64,000 bases of DNA from Streptomyces koelreuteriae (GTDB lineage: Bacteria; Actinomycetota; Actinomycetes; Streptomycetales; Streptomycetaceae): positions 4,092,001-4,156,000 of the forward strand of contig NZ_CP075896.1 in the NCBI RefSeq assembly GCF_018604545.1, given 5' to 3'. Below are positions 17,622 through 25,558 of the stretch, one piece after another. The notes beneath the pieces were generated by a model, which had not been told where the DNA came from, ran no database searches, and saw only the letters and a program-made list of their open reading frames with translations. Both the position numbers and the translations under genes were made by a program. Numbering within the stretch: position 1 is the first letter of the stretch; each line of letters opens with the position of its first letter.

Positions 17622-18460
17622 CGCACGCCTCCCCGGGCCTCGTCCCGCGGCACCGGCCACCAGGGCAGCTCCCGGTAGGACGGCGTCGTGGACACCTTCT
17701 CCCGGCTCCACTTCGGCGGGGGCACATTGGTGGTGCGGGAGCGGACCTGGACGCGCTCGATCACGCCGCCGTCCCCGGCCGAGGCGCCCGCCGCGTCGTC
17801 GCGGTCGAGGCGCATGACCACGATCCGGCGCAGATACGACTCGGAGAGCGAGCCGCGCAGGCCCACCGGGCGGCTCTCGCTGTCGTGCGTCGCGGTGAAG
17901 AAGTCCCAGGCGCGGCGCAGCTCGTTCTGCTGGGTGTGGCTGGGCAGCAGATTGCCGTCGATGGCCCGGCCGTCCTCGGCGGACAGGTCGTACCAGCCGG
18001 TACTCAGCCTCTCGCCGTCCGCGCCGCGCACCTCGGCGCGGGCCTGGATCGAGATGTTCTGCTGGAGCGGGTTCGGGGCGAAGAGCTTCCAGTTCTGCTC
18101 GAACTCCGGATAGATCCAGTCGTCCACGGCCCGGCCGTGCTCCTTGGTGACCGTGTTCGCCGGCGCGACATGCAGGAACGTCATCGCGATGTGCACACAG
18201 ACCCCGATCGCGACGACCGCGAGCGCCAGCGCGACACCGATCTGGTACGGGAGGGAGAGCGCGGCGATGCCGGAGCGCGGCGGGTCGGGCGGACCCGGCT
18301 CGGCGAGCCCCGACGGGCCGGGCGGGCCGTCCGGCCCGTGCCGGGCGTTCGAGCCCTCGTCGTACGCGTCCAATTCCGCCCCGTTCCAGATCCCGGTCCC
18401 TCGTACCGCCCGCACAACGCCGCGCGGCGTCGGCACGGGCACGGTACTCAGGCCACCCAC
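17618..18460 (-). CDS. DUF5819 single-pass membrane protein, partner of the HTTM protein
   Basis: The 280-residue protein has a disordered Pro/Gly-rich N-terminus, one membrane helix ('IGVALALAVVAIGVCVHIAMTFL' region) and an extracytoplasmic domain. That domain contains 'WIYPEFEQNWKLFAPNPLQQN', the DUF5819 signature, which also resembles segments fused to HTTM proteins. GTG 18460 is used, but several in-frame GTG codons make the start uncertain by up to about 30 residues. It is translationally coupled to the HTTM gene. Confidence 0.78.
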   Translation of the reverse strand: MGGLSTVPVPTPRGVVRAVRGTGIWNGAELDAYDEGSNARHGPDGPPGPSGLAEPGPPDPPRSGIAALSLPYQIGVALALAVVAIGVCVHIAMTFLHVAPANTVTKEHGRAVDDWIYPEFEQNWKLFAPNPLQQNISIQARAEVRGADGERLSTGWYDLSAEDGRAIDGNLLPSHTQQNELRRAWDFFTATHDSESRPVGLRGSLSESYLRRIVVMRLDRDDAAGASAGDGGVIERVQVRSRTTNVPPPKWSREKVSTTPSYRELPWWPVPRDEARGGVR

Positions 18461-18590
18461 CCCGGCACAGCCCCTGTCCGCCGGTCCCGGCCGTGGCCGT
18501 CACCACACTGCGGAGCCGACCGCGCGGAAGCCGACCGTACGGCAGGAGTGACACCCTACGGCGCCCGCCCGTACACCCATTCCCTTCTTC

Positions 18591-18604
18591 TAGAACCTGT
18601 TCTA
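18591..18604. promoter_or_regulatory. KstR-like palindrome upstream of acyl-CoA dehydrogenase
   Basis: TAGAACCTGTTCTA is a perfect 6-bp inverted repeat with a 2-bp spacer and fits the KstR consensus TNNAACNNGTTNNA. It lies 50 bp before the acyl-CoA dehydrogenase start, where a repressor of lipid or steroid catabolism would act. The repressor gene is not in the window. Confidence 0.6.
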
Positions 18605-18653
18605 TCTTGACGCCCCGTCAGCTCAACGGGATCGGCCCGGAAGGACAGGCACC

Positions 18654-19787
18654 GTGGACTTCACCTTCACCGAGGAGCAGCAGGCGGCGGCCGAGGCGGC
18701 GAAGGGCGTGTTCGCCGGGGTCGCCCCGGACGCCGTGCCCAGCCCCGCCCTCGCCCCCGGCGCTGTCGCCGACACCCACGACCGCGCCCTGTGGGCCCGG
18801 CTCGCCGACGCGGACCTGCTGAGCCTGCTGCTCGACGAGCGGTACGGCGGAGCCGGACTGGACGCCATCGCGCTCTGCCTGGTGCTGCGGGAGTCGGCGC
18901 GGGTGCTGGCCAGGGTGCCGCTGCTGGAGAGCGGCGCGGCGGCGGCCGCCGTCCAGGCCTTCGGGAGTGACGAGGCGAAGTCCGCCCTGCTCGCCCGGGC
19001 CGGCCGGGGCGAGATCGTGCTGACCGTCGCCGCGCACGGCCGCACCGGCCACGACCCGGCCGAGCTGGCCGTGACCGCACGGCAGGACGGCGGGTCCTGG
19101 GTGCTGGACGGGGTGCAGACGGCCGTGCCGTGGGCCTACGACGCGGACGTCACGGTCGTACCCGCCCACACCGCGACCGGCCGGACCGTCCTGGCCCTGG
19201 TGCCGCGCGACCACCCCGGGGCCGTCCTCGCCGAGCAGTTCTCCACCAGCGGTGAGCGCCTCGGCGAGCTGCGGCTGGAGTCGGCCCGGCTCACCGCCCG
19301 GGACGTCATCGACGCCGACGGGGCGTGGGAGTGGCTGCGGAACCTGCTGGCCACCGGGACGTGCGCGCTGGCCCTCGGGCTCGGGGAGCGCGTGCTGCGG
19401 ATGACCGCGGAGTACACGGGCAAGCGGGAGCAGTTCGGCTTCCCGATCGCCACCTTCCAAGCCGTCGCCGTACAGGCCGCCGACCGCTACATCGACCTGC
19501 GCGCGATGGAGGCCACGCTGTGGCAGGCCGCGTGGCGGATCGCCTCGGGGTCACCGGGCGCGCTGCCCGCCGCCGGTGATGTCGCCGTCGCCAAGATCTG
19601 GGCGGCGGAGGGCGTACGCCGGGTCGTGCAGACCGCGCAGCATCTGCACGGCGGGTTCGGCGCCGACGTCGACTACCCCCTGCACCGCTACCACGCCTGG
19701 GCCAAGCACCTGGAGCTGTCGCTCGGCCCGGCCGCGGCACACGAGGAGGCCCTGGGCGACCTGCTGGCGGCACATCCGCTGGCCTGA
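18654..19787 (+). CDS. acyl-CoA dehydrogenase
   Basis: The 377-residue flavoprotein starts with GTG 18654 (MDFTFTEEQQAAAEAAKG) after a GGAAGGACA ribosome binding site. It has the ACAD N-terminal helical domain, the middle beta domain and a C-terminal domain with 'EYTGKREQFGFPIATFQAVAVQAAD' and 'QHLHGGFGADVDYPLHRYHAWAKHLEL'. Length is normal. It catalyses or assists FAD-dependent alpha,beta-desaturation of an acyl-CoA. A KstR-like operator suggests steroid or long-chain substrates, where ACADs often work as heteromers. No partner gene is adjacent. Confidence 0.88.
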   Translation: MDFTFTEEQQAAAEAAKGVFAGVAPDAVPSPALAPGAVADTHDRALWARLADADLLSLLLDERYGGAGLDAIALCLVLRESARVLARVPLLESGAAAAAVQAFGSDEAKSALLARAGRGEIVLTVAAHGRTGHDPAELAVTARQDGGSWVLDGVQTAVPWAYDADVTVVPAHTATGRTVLALVPRDHPGAVLAEQFSTSGERLGELRLESARLTARDVIDADGAWEWLRNLLATGTCALALGLGERVLRMTAEYTGKREQFGFPIATFQAVAVQAADRYIDLRAMEATLWQAAWRIASGSPGALPAAGDVAVAKIWAAEGVRRVVQTAQHLHGGFGADVDYPLHRYHAWAKHLELSLGPAAAHEEALGDLLAAHPLA

Positions 19788-19824
19788 ACGCCCGGAGAAA
19801 CCTGAACGCCCGAGGAAAGAGGCG

Positions 19825-20172
19825 CTAGAGGACGAACCCCGACTGCCCGTCGTCCGTCACCACGGGACGGCCCGCCGCCTCCCACACCTGCATGCCGCCG
19901 TCGACGTTCACCGCGTCGACGCCCTGCTGGGCCAGGTACATCGTGACCTGGGCGGACCGGCCGCCGGAGCGGCAGATCACATGGACGCGGCCGTCCTGCG
20001 GGGCGGCCTCGGTCAGCTCGCCGTACCGGGCGACGAACTCGCTGATGGGGATGTGCAGCGCCCCTTCGGCGTGACCGGCCTTCCACTCGTCGTCCTCCCG
20101 GACGTCCAGCAGGAAGTCGCCGTCCTTGAGGTCAGCGACCCCGACCGTGGGCACACCAGCTCCAAAACTCAT
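19825..20172 (-). CDS. rhodanese-like domain protein
   Basis: The 115-residue single rhodanese domain starts MSFGAGVPTVGVADLKDG at ATG 20172. 'FLLDVREDDEWKAGHAEGALHIP' and the active-site loop 'VICRSGGRSAQVTMYL', with the catalytic Cys, are present. It can carry a persulfide for sulfur transfer. The frame is open upstream but the family start is clear. It is probably monocistronic. Confidence 0.9.
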   Translation of the reverse strand: MSFGAGVPTVGVADLKDGDFLLDVREDDEWKAGHAEGALHIPISEFVARYGELTEAAPQDGRVHVICRSGGRSAQVTMYLAQQGVDAVNVDGGMQVWEAAGRPVVTDDGQSGFVL

Positions 20173-20219
20173 ACGTCCGACGCTACCCGACCCGCCCCAC
20201 GGGCCGGACGGGACGCGGC

Positions 20220-21089
20220 TCAGCCCTCGCCGAGCAGCGTGGCCAGCTCCGACTCCCGCTCGGTGACCTGGGTGCGCAGCTGCTGACCGATCTCGTCCAG
20301 GAGCCGGTCCGGGTCGTCCGGGGCGAGCTGGAGCATGTGGCCGATGGCGCTCTCCTCCAGCTCCTTGGCGAGCAGGGCGAGCAGTTCCTTGCGCTGGGCG
20401 AGCCACTCCAGGCGGTTGTAGAGCTCCTCGGCGCGGCTCGGGCCCCGCTTCAGCTCCGGTCCCTTGGCCCACTCCTCGGCGAGCTCGCGCAGCTCCGCCG
20501 CGTCGCCGCGGGCGTAGGCGGCGTTGACCCGGGTGATGAACTCCTCGCGCCGCTCGCGCTCCTTCTCCTCCTGGGCCAGGTCAGGGTGCGCCTTGCGGGC
20601 CAGGTCCCGGTAGAGCTTGCGGGCCTCCTCGCTGGGGCGGACCCGCTGCGGGGGCCGGACCGCCTGGTCCGTGAGCATCGCCACGGCCTCCGGGAAGAGG
20701 CCGCTGTCGTCCATCCAGCCGTTCAGCAGCTCCTCGACGCCGGGGATCGGCGCCAGCCGCGATCTGGCCTCCTCCGCGCGCCGCAGATCGTCGGGGTCGC
20801 CGCTGCGGGCGGCCCTGGCCTCCAGGATCCGGGCGTCCAGGTCCTCGAGCCGGGCGTACAGCGGGCCGAGCTTCTGTTCGTGCAGCCGGGAGAAGTTCTC
20901 GATCTCGACGCGGAAGGTCTCCACCGCGATCTCGTACTCGATCAACGCCTGCTCGGCGGCCCGCACGGCCCGCTCGAGCCGCTCCTCGGGCCGCGCGGCG
21001 TCACCTTCGGCGTGGGCCGCGTCGCCCTCGGGCGTCACCCGTTCCTCATCGGCGCCGCCACCGCCCTGCTCAGCTTCCGGGGTCGTCAC
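20220..21089 (-). CDS. J-domain-containing coiled-coil protein
   Basis: The 289-residue protein has an acidic N-terminus and a coiled coil (residues about 35-110, 'YEIAVETFRVEIENFSRLHE'). A J domain around residues 155-205 carries the diagnostic HPD in 'ARKLYRDLARKAHPDLAQEE' and 'RVNAAYARGD'. The C-terminus is helical. J domains stimulate Hsp70 ATPase, so it is probably a DnaK co-chaperone with an unknown client. It lacks the Gly/Phe and zinc-finger parts of DnaJ. Confidence 0.8.
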   Translation of the reverse strand: MTTPEAEQGGGGADEERVTPEGDAAHAEGDAARPEERLERAVRAAEQALIEYEIAVETFRVEIENFSRLHEQKLGPLYARLEDLDARILEARAARSGDPDDLRRAEEARSRLAPIPGVEELLNGWMDDSGLFPEAVAMLTDQAVRPPQRVRPSEEARKLYRDLARKAHPDLAQEEKERERREEFITRVNAAYARGDAAELRELAEEWAKGPELKRGPSRAEELYNRLEWLAQRKELLALLAKELEESAIGHMLQLAPDDPDRLLDEIGQQLRTQVTERESELATLLGEG

Positions 21090-21148
21090 CCGACCAGCCT
21101 AGGCCACACCTCACCCCGGGCGGCCACGCGCCGGAAGCACCTCAGGGG

Positions 21149-22582
21149 TCACACCCCCAGCTCCGCGGCGACCTTCCCCGCCCGCACCCCCTCGACCAGC
21201 TCCGCGTGATCCGCCTCGGTACGGTCCGCGTAGGCCACGGCGAACCCGGCCATCGCCTCGTCCAGCTCCTCGCTCTTGCCGCAGTACCCGGCGATGAGGC
21301 GAGGATCGGCGCTGTGGGCATGGGCCCGGGCCAGGAGCGCGCCGGTCATCCGGCCGTAGTCGTCCATCTGGTCGGGAGCCAGCTCGGCCGGATCGACGCT
21401 GCCCTTGCGGTTGCGGAACTGGCGGACCTGGAAGGGGAGGCCGTCGACCGTCGTCCAGCCCAGCAGGCTGTCGCTGACGACCTGCATCCGCTTCTGGCCC
21501 CGCACGACCCGCCGGCCCTCGTGCACGGCCTGAGGCGCCTCGAAACCGGCCGTCGCCAGATGCGGCACCAGCGCCGAGGACCGCGCCTCCTTCACCTGGA
21601 GGACCAGCGGCTCGCCCCGGTGGTCCAGGAGCAGCACGACGTAGGACCGGGTGCCGACGCTGCCGGTGCCGACGACGCGGAACGCCACATCGTGCACCGC
21701 GTACCGGGCGAGGAGCGGCAGGCGGTCCTCCGGCAGGGTGCCGATGTACTCCTCCAGGGAGGCGGCGACCGCCGCGGCCTCCGCGTCCGAGACGCGCCGC
21801 AGCACCGGCGGGGCGTCGACGAACCGGCGCCCTCCGCCCGGCGTGGCCTGCGTCGACTTCGCGGCGAAACGGCCGCTCGTGTTGTGGCGGGCCTTCTCGG
21901 AGACCCGCTCCAGGGTGCCGAGCAGGTCATGGGCGTCCGCGTGGGAGACGAGTTCCTCGTCCGCGATGGCGTTCCACGCGTCCAGGACCGGGAGCTTGGC
22001 CAGCAGCCGCATGGTGCGGCGGTAGGCGCCGACCGCGTCGTACGCGGCCTTGCGGCACCGGTCCTCGTCCGCTCCGGCCTCCCGGCCCGCGAGCACCAGG
22101 GAGGCCGCGAGGCGCTTGAGGTCCCACTCCCAGGGGCCGTGCACCGTTTCGTCGAAGTCGTTCAGATCCATGACGAGGCCGCCGCGCGCGTCGGCGTACA
22201 GACCGAAGTTGGCCGCGTGGGCGTCGCCGCAGATCTGGGCGCGGATCCGGGTCATGGGGGTGCGCGCCAGGTCGTAGGCCATGAGGCCGGCCGCTCCGCG
22301 CAGGAACGCGAACGGGGTGGCGGCCATGCGGCCGACGCGGATCGGGGTGAGCTCGGGGAGCCTGCCGCGGCCCGACTCCTCGACCGCGCTCACCGCGTCG
22401 GGGCGGGAGGCGTCCAGGTCGAGAACGGCGTGCGCGCCGCGCTGGACCCGCTTGCGCAGGGCCTTGCCCTCGTCCTTGGGCGACCCCGCGGACGGCCACT
22501 CGGCGAAGCCGCGCACCCGCGGAAGCCGACGGTCCGCCCCGTCCTCCGCCATGCTCTCGGAACCCACACCGGCCCTGGTCAT
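21149..22582 (-). CDS. DUF2252 family protein (kinase-like fold)
   Basis: The 477-residue protein starts at ATG 22582 (MTRAGVGSESMAEDG) with a GGGGGAGG ribosome binding site. An ATG 10 codons further in is also possible. DUF2252 markers include 'MTRIRAQICGDAHAANFGLYA', 'GLVMDLNDFDETVHGPWEWD' and 'GTGSVGTRSYVVLLLDH'. The 'GDAHAANFG' and 'DLNDFDE' motifs look like the catalytic loop and metal site of aminoglycoside-phosphotransferase-like kinases. Function is not established for the family. Confidence 0.85.
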   Translation of the reverse strand: MTRAGVGSESMAEDGADRRLPRVRGFAEWPSAGSPKDEGKALRKRVQRGAHAVLDLDASRPDAVSAVEESGRGRLPELTPIRVGRMAATPFAFLRGAAGLMAYDLARTPMTRIRAQICGDAHAANFGLYADARGGLVMDLNDFDETVHGPWEWDLKRLAASLVLAGREAGADEDRCRKAAYDAVGAYRRTMRLLAKLPVLDAWNAIADEELVSHADAHDLLGTLERVSEKARHNTSGRFAAKSTQATPGGGRRFVDAPPVLRRVSDAEAAAVAASLEEYIGTLPEDRLPLLARYAVHDVAFRVVGTGSVGTRSYVVLLLDHRGEPLVLQVKEARSSALVPHLATAGFEAPQAVHEGRRVVRGQKRMQVVSDSLLGWTTVDGLPFQVRQFRNRKGSVDPAELAPDQMDDYGRMTGALLARAHAHSADPRLIAGYCGKSEELDEAMAGFAVAYADRTEADHAELVEGVRAGKVAAELGV

Positions 22583-22661
22583 CCCAACCGCCTCCCCCGC
22601 ACGCGCACGAACATCAACTCGTGCCGACCGTACATCCGGGCGGCTGAAACGCGTCAGACCC

Positions 22662-22688
22662 TGTGGACAACTCCCCGGCTGTGGACAA
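22662..22688. promoter_or_regulatory. two DnaA boxes in tandem
   Basis: Two copies of TGTGGACAA (22662-22670 and 22680-22688), the complement of the Streptomyces DnaA box TTGTCCACA, lie 18 bp apart in the short gap between the DUF2252 gene and the end of the receptor gene. Such extra-origin boxes can titrate DnaA or regulate nearby genes. Confidence 0.65.
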
Positions 22689-22689
22689 C

Positions 22690-23355
22690 TCACGCGGGAG
22701 CGGGCTGCACCTGCCCTTGCGACACCTGCGCCACCTCGGCGAGCAACCGCTCCACCCGCCCCACCGAGACATCGATCCGGGCCAGCACCGCGGGCACGCA
22801 GATACTCGGCAGGAAATGCTCGAACAACACGACGACCCGGCGTTCCAGATCCTGCCGCTGGCAGCGCAGCTGGGACAGGAGCTGGACCCCCGAGAAGCTG
22901 CCGACCAGCAGTTCGGCCGTCTCCGCCACGTCGACGTGCTGCAGCAGTTCGCCCTGAGCCTTGGCCTCGGTCAGCCGCTGCACATTCTGTTCGAACCACA
23001 TCCCGAAGGCCTGTGCGCGGTCGAGGTCCATGGCGCCCTGGTCGAGGGCGAGCCCCACACTGGCCCGCACCAGCGGCTCGGACCGCAGCCGGCGGGCCAG
23101 CACCAGACCGGAGTCGACGAGTTCCTGGAGCTTGCTGGACTGCGGCGGGAGGGTGATCGCGAGCTGTTCCTCGAACACCCCGACCGCGAGCTCCTCCTTG
23201 GAGCCGAAATGGAAGTACAGCGCGCCTTTGGTGACGCCCGCCCGGTCCAGGATCTCTCCGATGGTCGCCGAGGTGTAGCCGCGTTCGTCGAAGACGGCCG
23301 CCGCCGCCTCCAGGATGGTCCGCCGGGTGCGGATCGCGCGCTCCTGTCGCGCCAT
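22690..23355 (-). CDS. gamma-butyrolactone receptor-type TetR repressor (ScbR/ArpA-like)
   Basis: The 221-residue protein starts MARQERAIRTRRTILEAAAA at ATG 23355, after GGAGGCACC. The HTH 'YTSATIGEILDRAGVTKGALYFHFGSKEELA' and the ligand domain with 'PPQSSKLQELVDSGLVLARRL' and 'LLVGSFSGVQLLSQ' are characteristic of ArpA/ScbR receptors. These bind A-factor-like butyrolactones and release DNA. It is divergent from an AfsA-type synthase gene with an ARE-like operator in between, which is the classical signalling arrangement. It should repress itself, the synthase and, through a second ARE, the P450 gene. Confidence 0.9.
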   Translation of the reverse strand: MARQERAIRTRRTILEAAAAVFDERGYTSATIGEILDRAGVTKGALYFHFGSKEELAVGVFEEQLAITLPPQSSKLQELVDSGLVLARRLRSEPLVRASVGLALDQGAMDLDRAQAFGMWFEQNVQRLTEAKAQGELLQHVDVAETAELLVGSFSGVQLLSQLRCQRQDLERRVVVLFEHFLPSICVPAVLARIDVSVGRVERLLAEVAQVSQGQVQPAPA

Positions 23356-23443
23356 CGGGTGCCTCCTGATCTCCGTCGATCCCTGTGAAGTCACTGTGCA
23401 GCGGGGGCGCGGGAGCCTGTCCCAGCGGCTTGGCTCACCCTTT

Positions 23444-23470
23444 GAAAAAAACCGGCTCGTCCGTATGTTA
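23444..23470. promoter_or_regulatory. ARE-like operator between receptor and synthase genes
   Basis: The stretch contains AAAACCGGCT, then CG, then CCGTATGTT. This resembles the autoregulatory elements bound by ScbR/ArpA receptors (A/T-rich ends, CCGG or CGG cores, about 26 bp). It sits 88 bp from the receptor start and 57 bp from the synthase start. A second, similar element is at 26861-26888. Confidence 0.65.
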
Positions 23471-23527
23471 GTCAAACGTCCACATCACATACCGATCGCA
23501 GCCAGGCAGCCGATCCTGGGGGTTCTC

Positions 23528-24625
23528 ATGCCGCAGACTGGGCCTTTAGGCGCACCCACGGACGATCAGACCGGACGCGGGGCCCCTCCGGCAAACAGAA
23601 CCGTTGCGGCCGTCGAGAACGCGCCACAAACCGAGCGCGAGCCCCACCCCGCCGACACCCCCGAGCGCGGGCCGCACACCACCCTCACGCCCGAGCGCGG
23701 GCCGCACACCGCCGGCCGCACCACCGGCCGCGCCGTCACCACCGCCCTCGCCCATCGCACCACCGACACCGACGTCTTCCCCACCCGGTGGCGCCGAATC
23801 TCCGACACCCGCTTCCGCTTCACCGCGCACTGGCCGGCCGCCCACCCCTTCTTCGGCCCCGTCGACGACCGCCACCAGGACCCGATGATCGTGGGCGAGA
23901 CGCTGCGGCAGGCCTCGATGGTGCTCGCCCACGCCGAGTTCGGCGCCCCGGCCGACACCCACTTCGTCATGTGGGACCTGACGGTCCGGGCCGACCCGTC
24001 CGCGCTGACGCTGTCGGACGCCGCCGAACCGGTCGACATCGACGTCGTGTGCTCCGAGGTGCGCCGCCGCGGCCGCGGCCTGAGCAGCATGCGGACGACG
24101 ATGGAGTTCCGCCGCGCCGGACGCTTCGTCGCCCGCGGCACCGGCAGCACCGGCTGCACCTCGCCGCTCGCCTACCGCCGACTGCGCGAGCGGCAGTTGA
24201 CGGCCCTGGAGACTCCGGTGCCGCTGCTGGAGGGCATCGCGCCCGAGCTGGCGGGCCGCTCCCGCGCCGAGGACGTCGTACTCGCCCCCGCCGACCGCCC
24301 CGGTGTCTGGCTGCTGCGCGTGGACACCCGCCACCCGGTCCTCTTCCCCCGCCCCAACGACCATGTGCCGGGCATGGTCCTGTTCGAGGCGGCCCGCCAG
24401 GCGGCGACCGCCGCGACCGGCCGGCACCCCTTCCTGCCCCGCGCGATGACGGCCCGCTTCGCCCGGTACGCCGAGCTGCACAGCCCCTGCCGGCTGGAGA
24501 CCGAGGTGCTCGGCGCGGACCCGGGGGAAGTGACCGTACGGGTCTCGGGGCGGCAGGGCGGCGAGTCCGTCTTCACCGCCACCCTGACCTCCGCACGGCC
24601 CGTGCGGGTACGGTCGCTGTCGTGA
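23528..24625 (+). CDS. AfsA/ScbA-type butyrolactone (hormone) synthase
   Basis: The 365-residue protein starts MPQTGPLGAPTDDQTG at ATG 23528. After a disordered Pro/Thr-rich N-terminus of about 85 residues, two AfsA hot-dog repeats follow. The first has 'WPAAHPFFGPVDDRHQDPMIVGETLRQASMVLAHAEFG' and the second has 'TRHPVLFPRPNDHVPGMVLFEAARQAA' (each quoted in part). AfsA condenses a beta-ketoacyl-ACP with dihydroxyacetone phosphate, the first committed step to gamma-butyrolactones. It overlaps the SDR gene by 4 nt (GTGA), so the two act together. Confidence 0.9.
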   Translation: MPQTGPLGAPTDDQTGRGAPPANRTVAAVENAPQTEREPHPADTPERGPHTTLTPERGPHTAGRTTGRAVTTALAHRTTDTDVFPTRWRRISDTRFRFTAHWPAAHPFFGPVDDRHQDPMIVGETLRQASMVLAHAEFGAPADTHFVMWDLTVRADPSALTLSDAAEPVDIDVVCSEVRRRGRGLSSMRTTMEFRRAGRFVARGTGSTGCTSPLAYRRLRERQLTALETPVPLLEGIAPELAGRSRAEDVVLAPADRPGVWLLRVDTRHPVLFPRPNDHVPGMVLFEAARQAATAATGRHPFLPRAMTARFARYAELHSPCRLETEVLGADPGEVTVRVSGRQGGESVFTATLTSARPVRVRSLS

Positions 24626-25545
24626 CGGCCAACCTTCTGATCACCGGCGCGAGCGGCTTCGTCGGCAGCCATGTGGCCGCCGCCGCCCGGCAGCGACCCG
24701 GTGTGCGCGTACGGGAGTTGTCCCGGCGGACACCGCCCGGCCCCGCATCCGTCCACGGCGACCTCGGCGACCCGGCCTCCCTGCGCGGCGCCTGCGCGGA
24801 CACCGATGTCCTGGTGCACTGCGCCACCCGGATCAGCGGCGACGCCGAGACCCTCGAAGCCGTCAACGACGTGGGCACACGAGCCCTGGTCGAGGAGGCG
24901 GTGCGCGCCGGGGTGGGCCGGATCGTGTACGTGAGCACGGCCGCCGTGTACGGCCGGGGCCCCTTCCGCGGCGTACGCCCCGGGGAGGTGCCGATCGCGC
25001 CCGCGTCGGCCACCAGCCGCACCCGGGCCGCCGCCGAACGGCACGTCCTGGACGCGGGCGGCCTGGTGCTGCGGCCGCACCTGGTCTACGGCGAGGGCGA
25101 CCGCTGGGTCGTCCCCGGACTGGTGTGGCTGCTGGGCGAGTTGTCGGCGACCCTGACCGGCTGTACGGCGCTCCAGTCGATGATCGACGTGGACACCCTG
25201 GGCCGTGCGGTGGCGGCGGCGGCCCTGTCCCCGGCGCACGACGGCGGAGTGCACCACGTCAACCACCCCGAGCCGGTCGGGATCCAGGAACTGCTCGGCG
25301 CCGTGGGCGCGCGGTTGGAGGTGCCCGGCGCCGACGCCTCGGTGGATGTCGCCACCGCCCTGGAACGGGCCGCCGGGACACCGCTCGCCCTCCACCACCT
25401 CGGCATGCTCACGGTCGACCACTGGTTCGCGGACGACGCCTTCTGGAAGGACCTCGACTGCTCACCCGGCGAGGGCTTCGCGGCGGAATTCACGCGGGCG
25501 GCACCCTGGTACCGCTCGTTCCTCCGGGACCGGGGCGCCACCTGA
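24622..25545 (+). CDS. NAD-dependent epimerase/dehydratase-family (extended SDR) protein
   Basis: The 307-residue protein starts with GTG 24622 (VTANLLITGASGFVGSHVAA), coupled to the AfsA gene. The Rossmann motif GASGFVGS, 'VHGDLGDPASLRGA' and 'VYVSTAAVYGRGP' are intact. Where extended SDRs carry the catalytic YxxxK, this protein reads 'ASATSRTRAAAERHV': Tyr is replaced by Thr or Ser and Lys by Arg. It may still bind NAD(P) but use different chemistry. In other Streptomyces hormone loci an SDR follows AfsA and modifies the butenolide or butyrolactone, so that is the likely pathway. Confidence 0.85.
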   Translation: MTANLLITGASGFVGSHVAAAARQRPGVRVRELSRRTPPGPASVHGDLGDPASLRGACADTDVLVHCATRISGDAETLEAVNDVGTRALVEEAVRAGVGRIVYVSTAAVYGRGPFRGVRPGEVPIAPASATSRTRAAAERHVLDAGGLVLRPHLVYGEGDRWVVPGLVWLLGELSATLTGCTALQSMIDVDTLGRAVAAAALSPAHDGGVHHVNHPEPVGIQELLGAVGARLEVPGADASVDVATALERAAGTPLALHHLGMLTVDHWFADDAFWKDLDCSPGEGFAAEFTRAAPWYRSFLRDRGAT

Positions 25546-25558
25546 CCCCACCCGCGTC

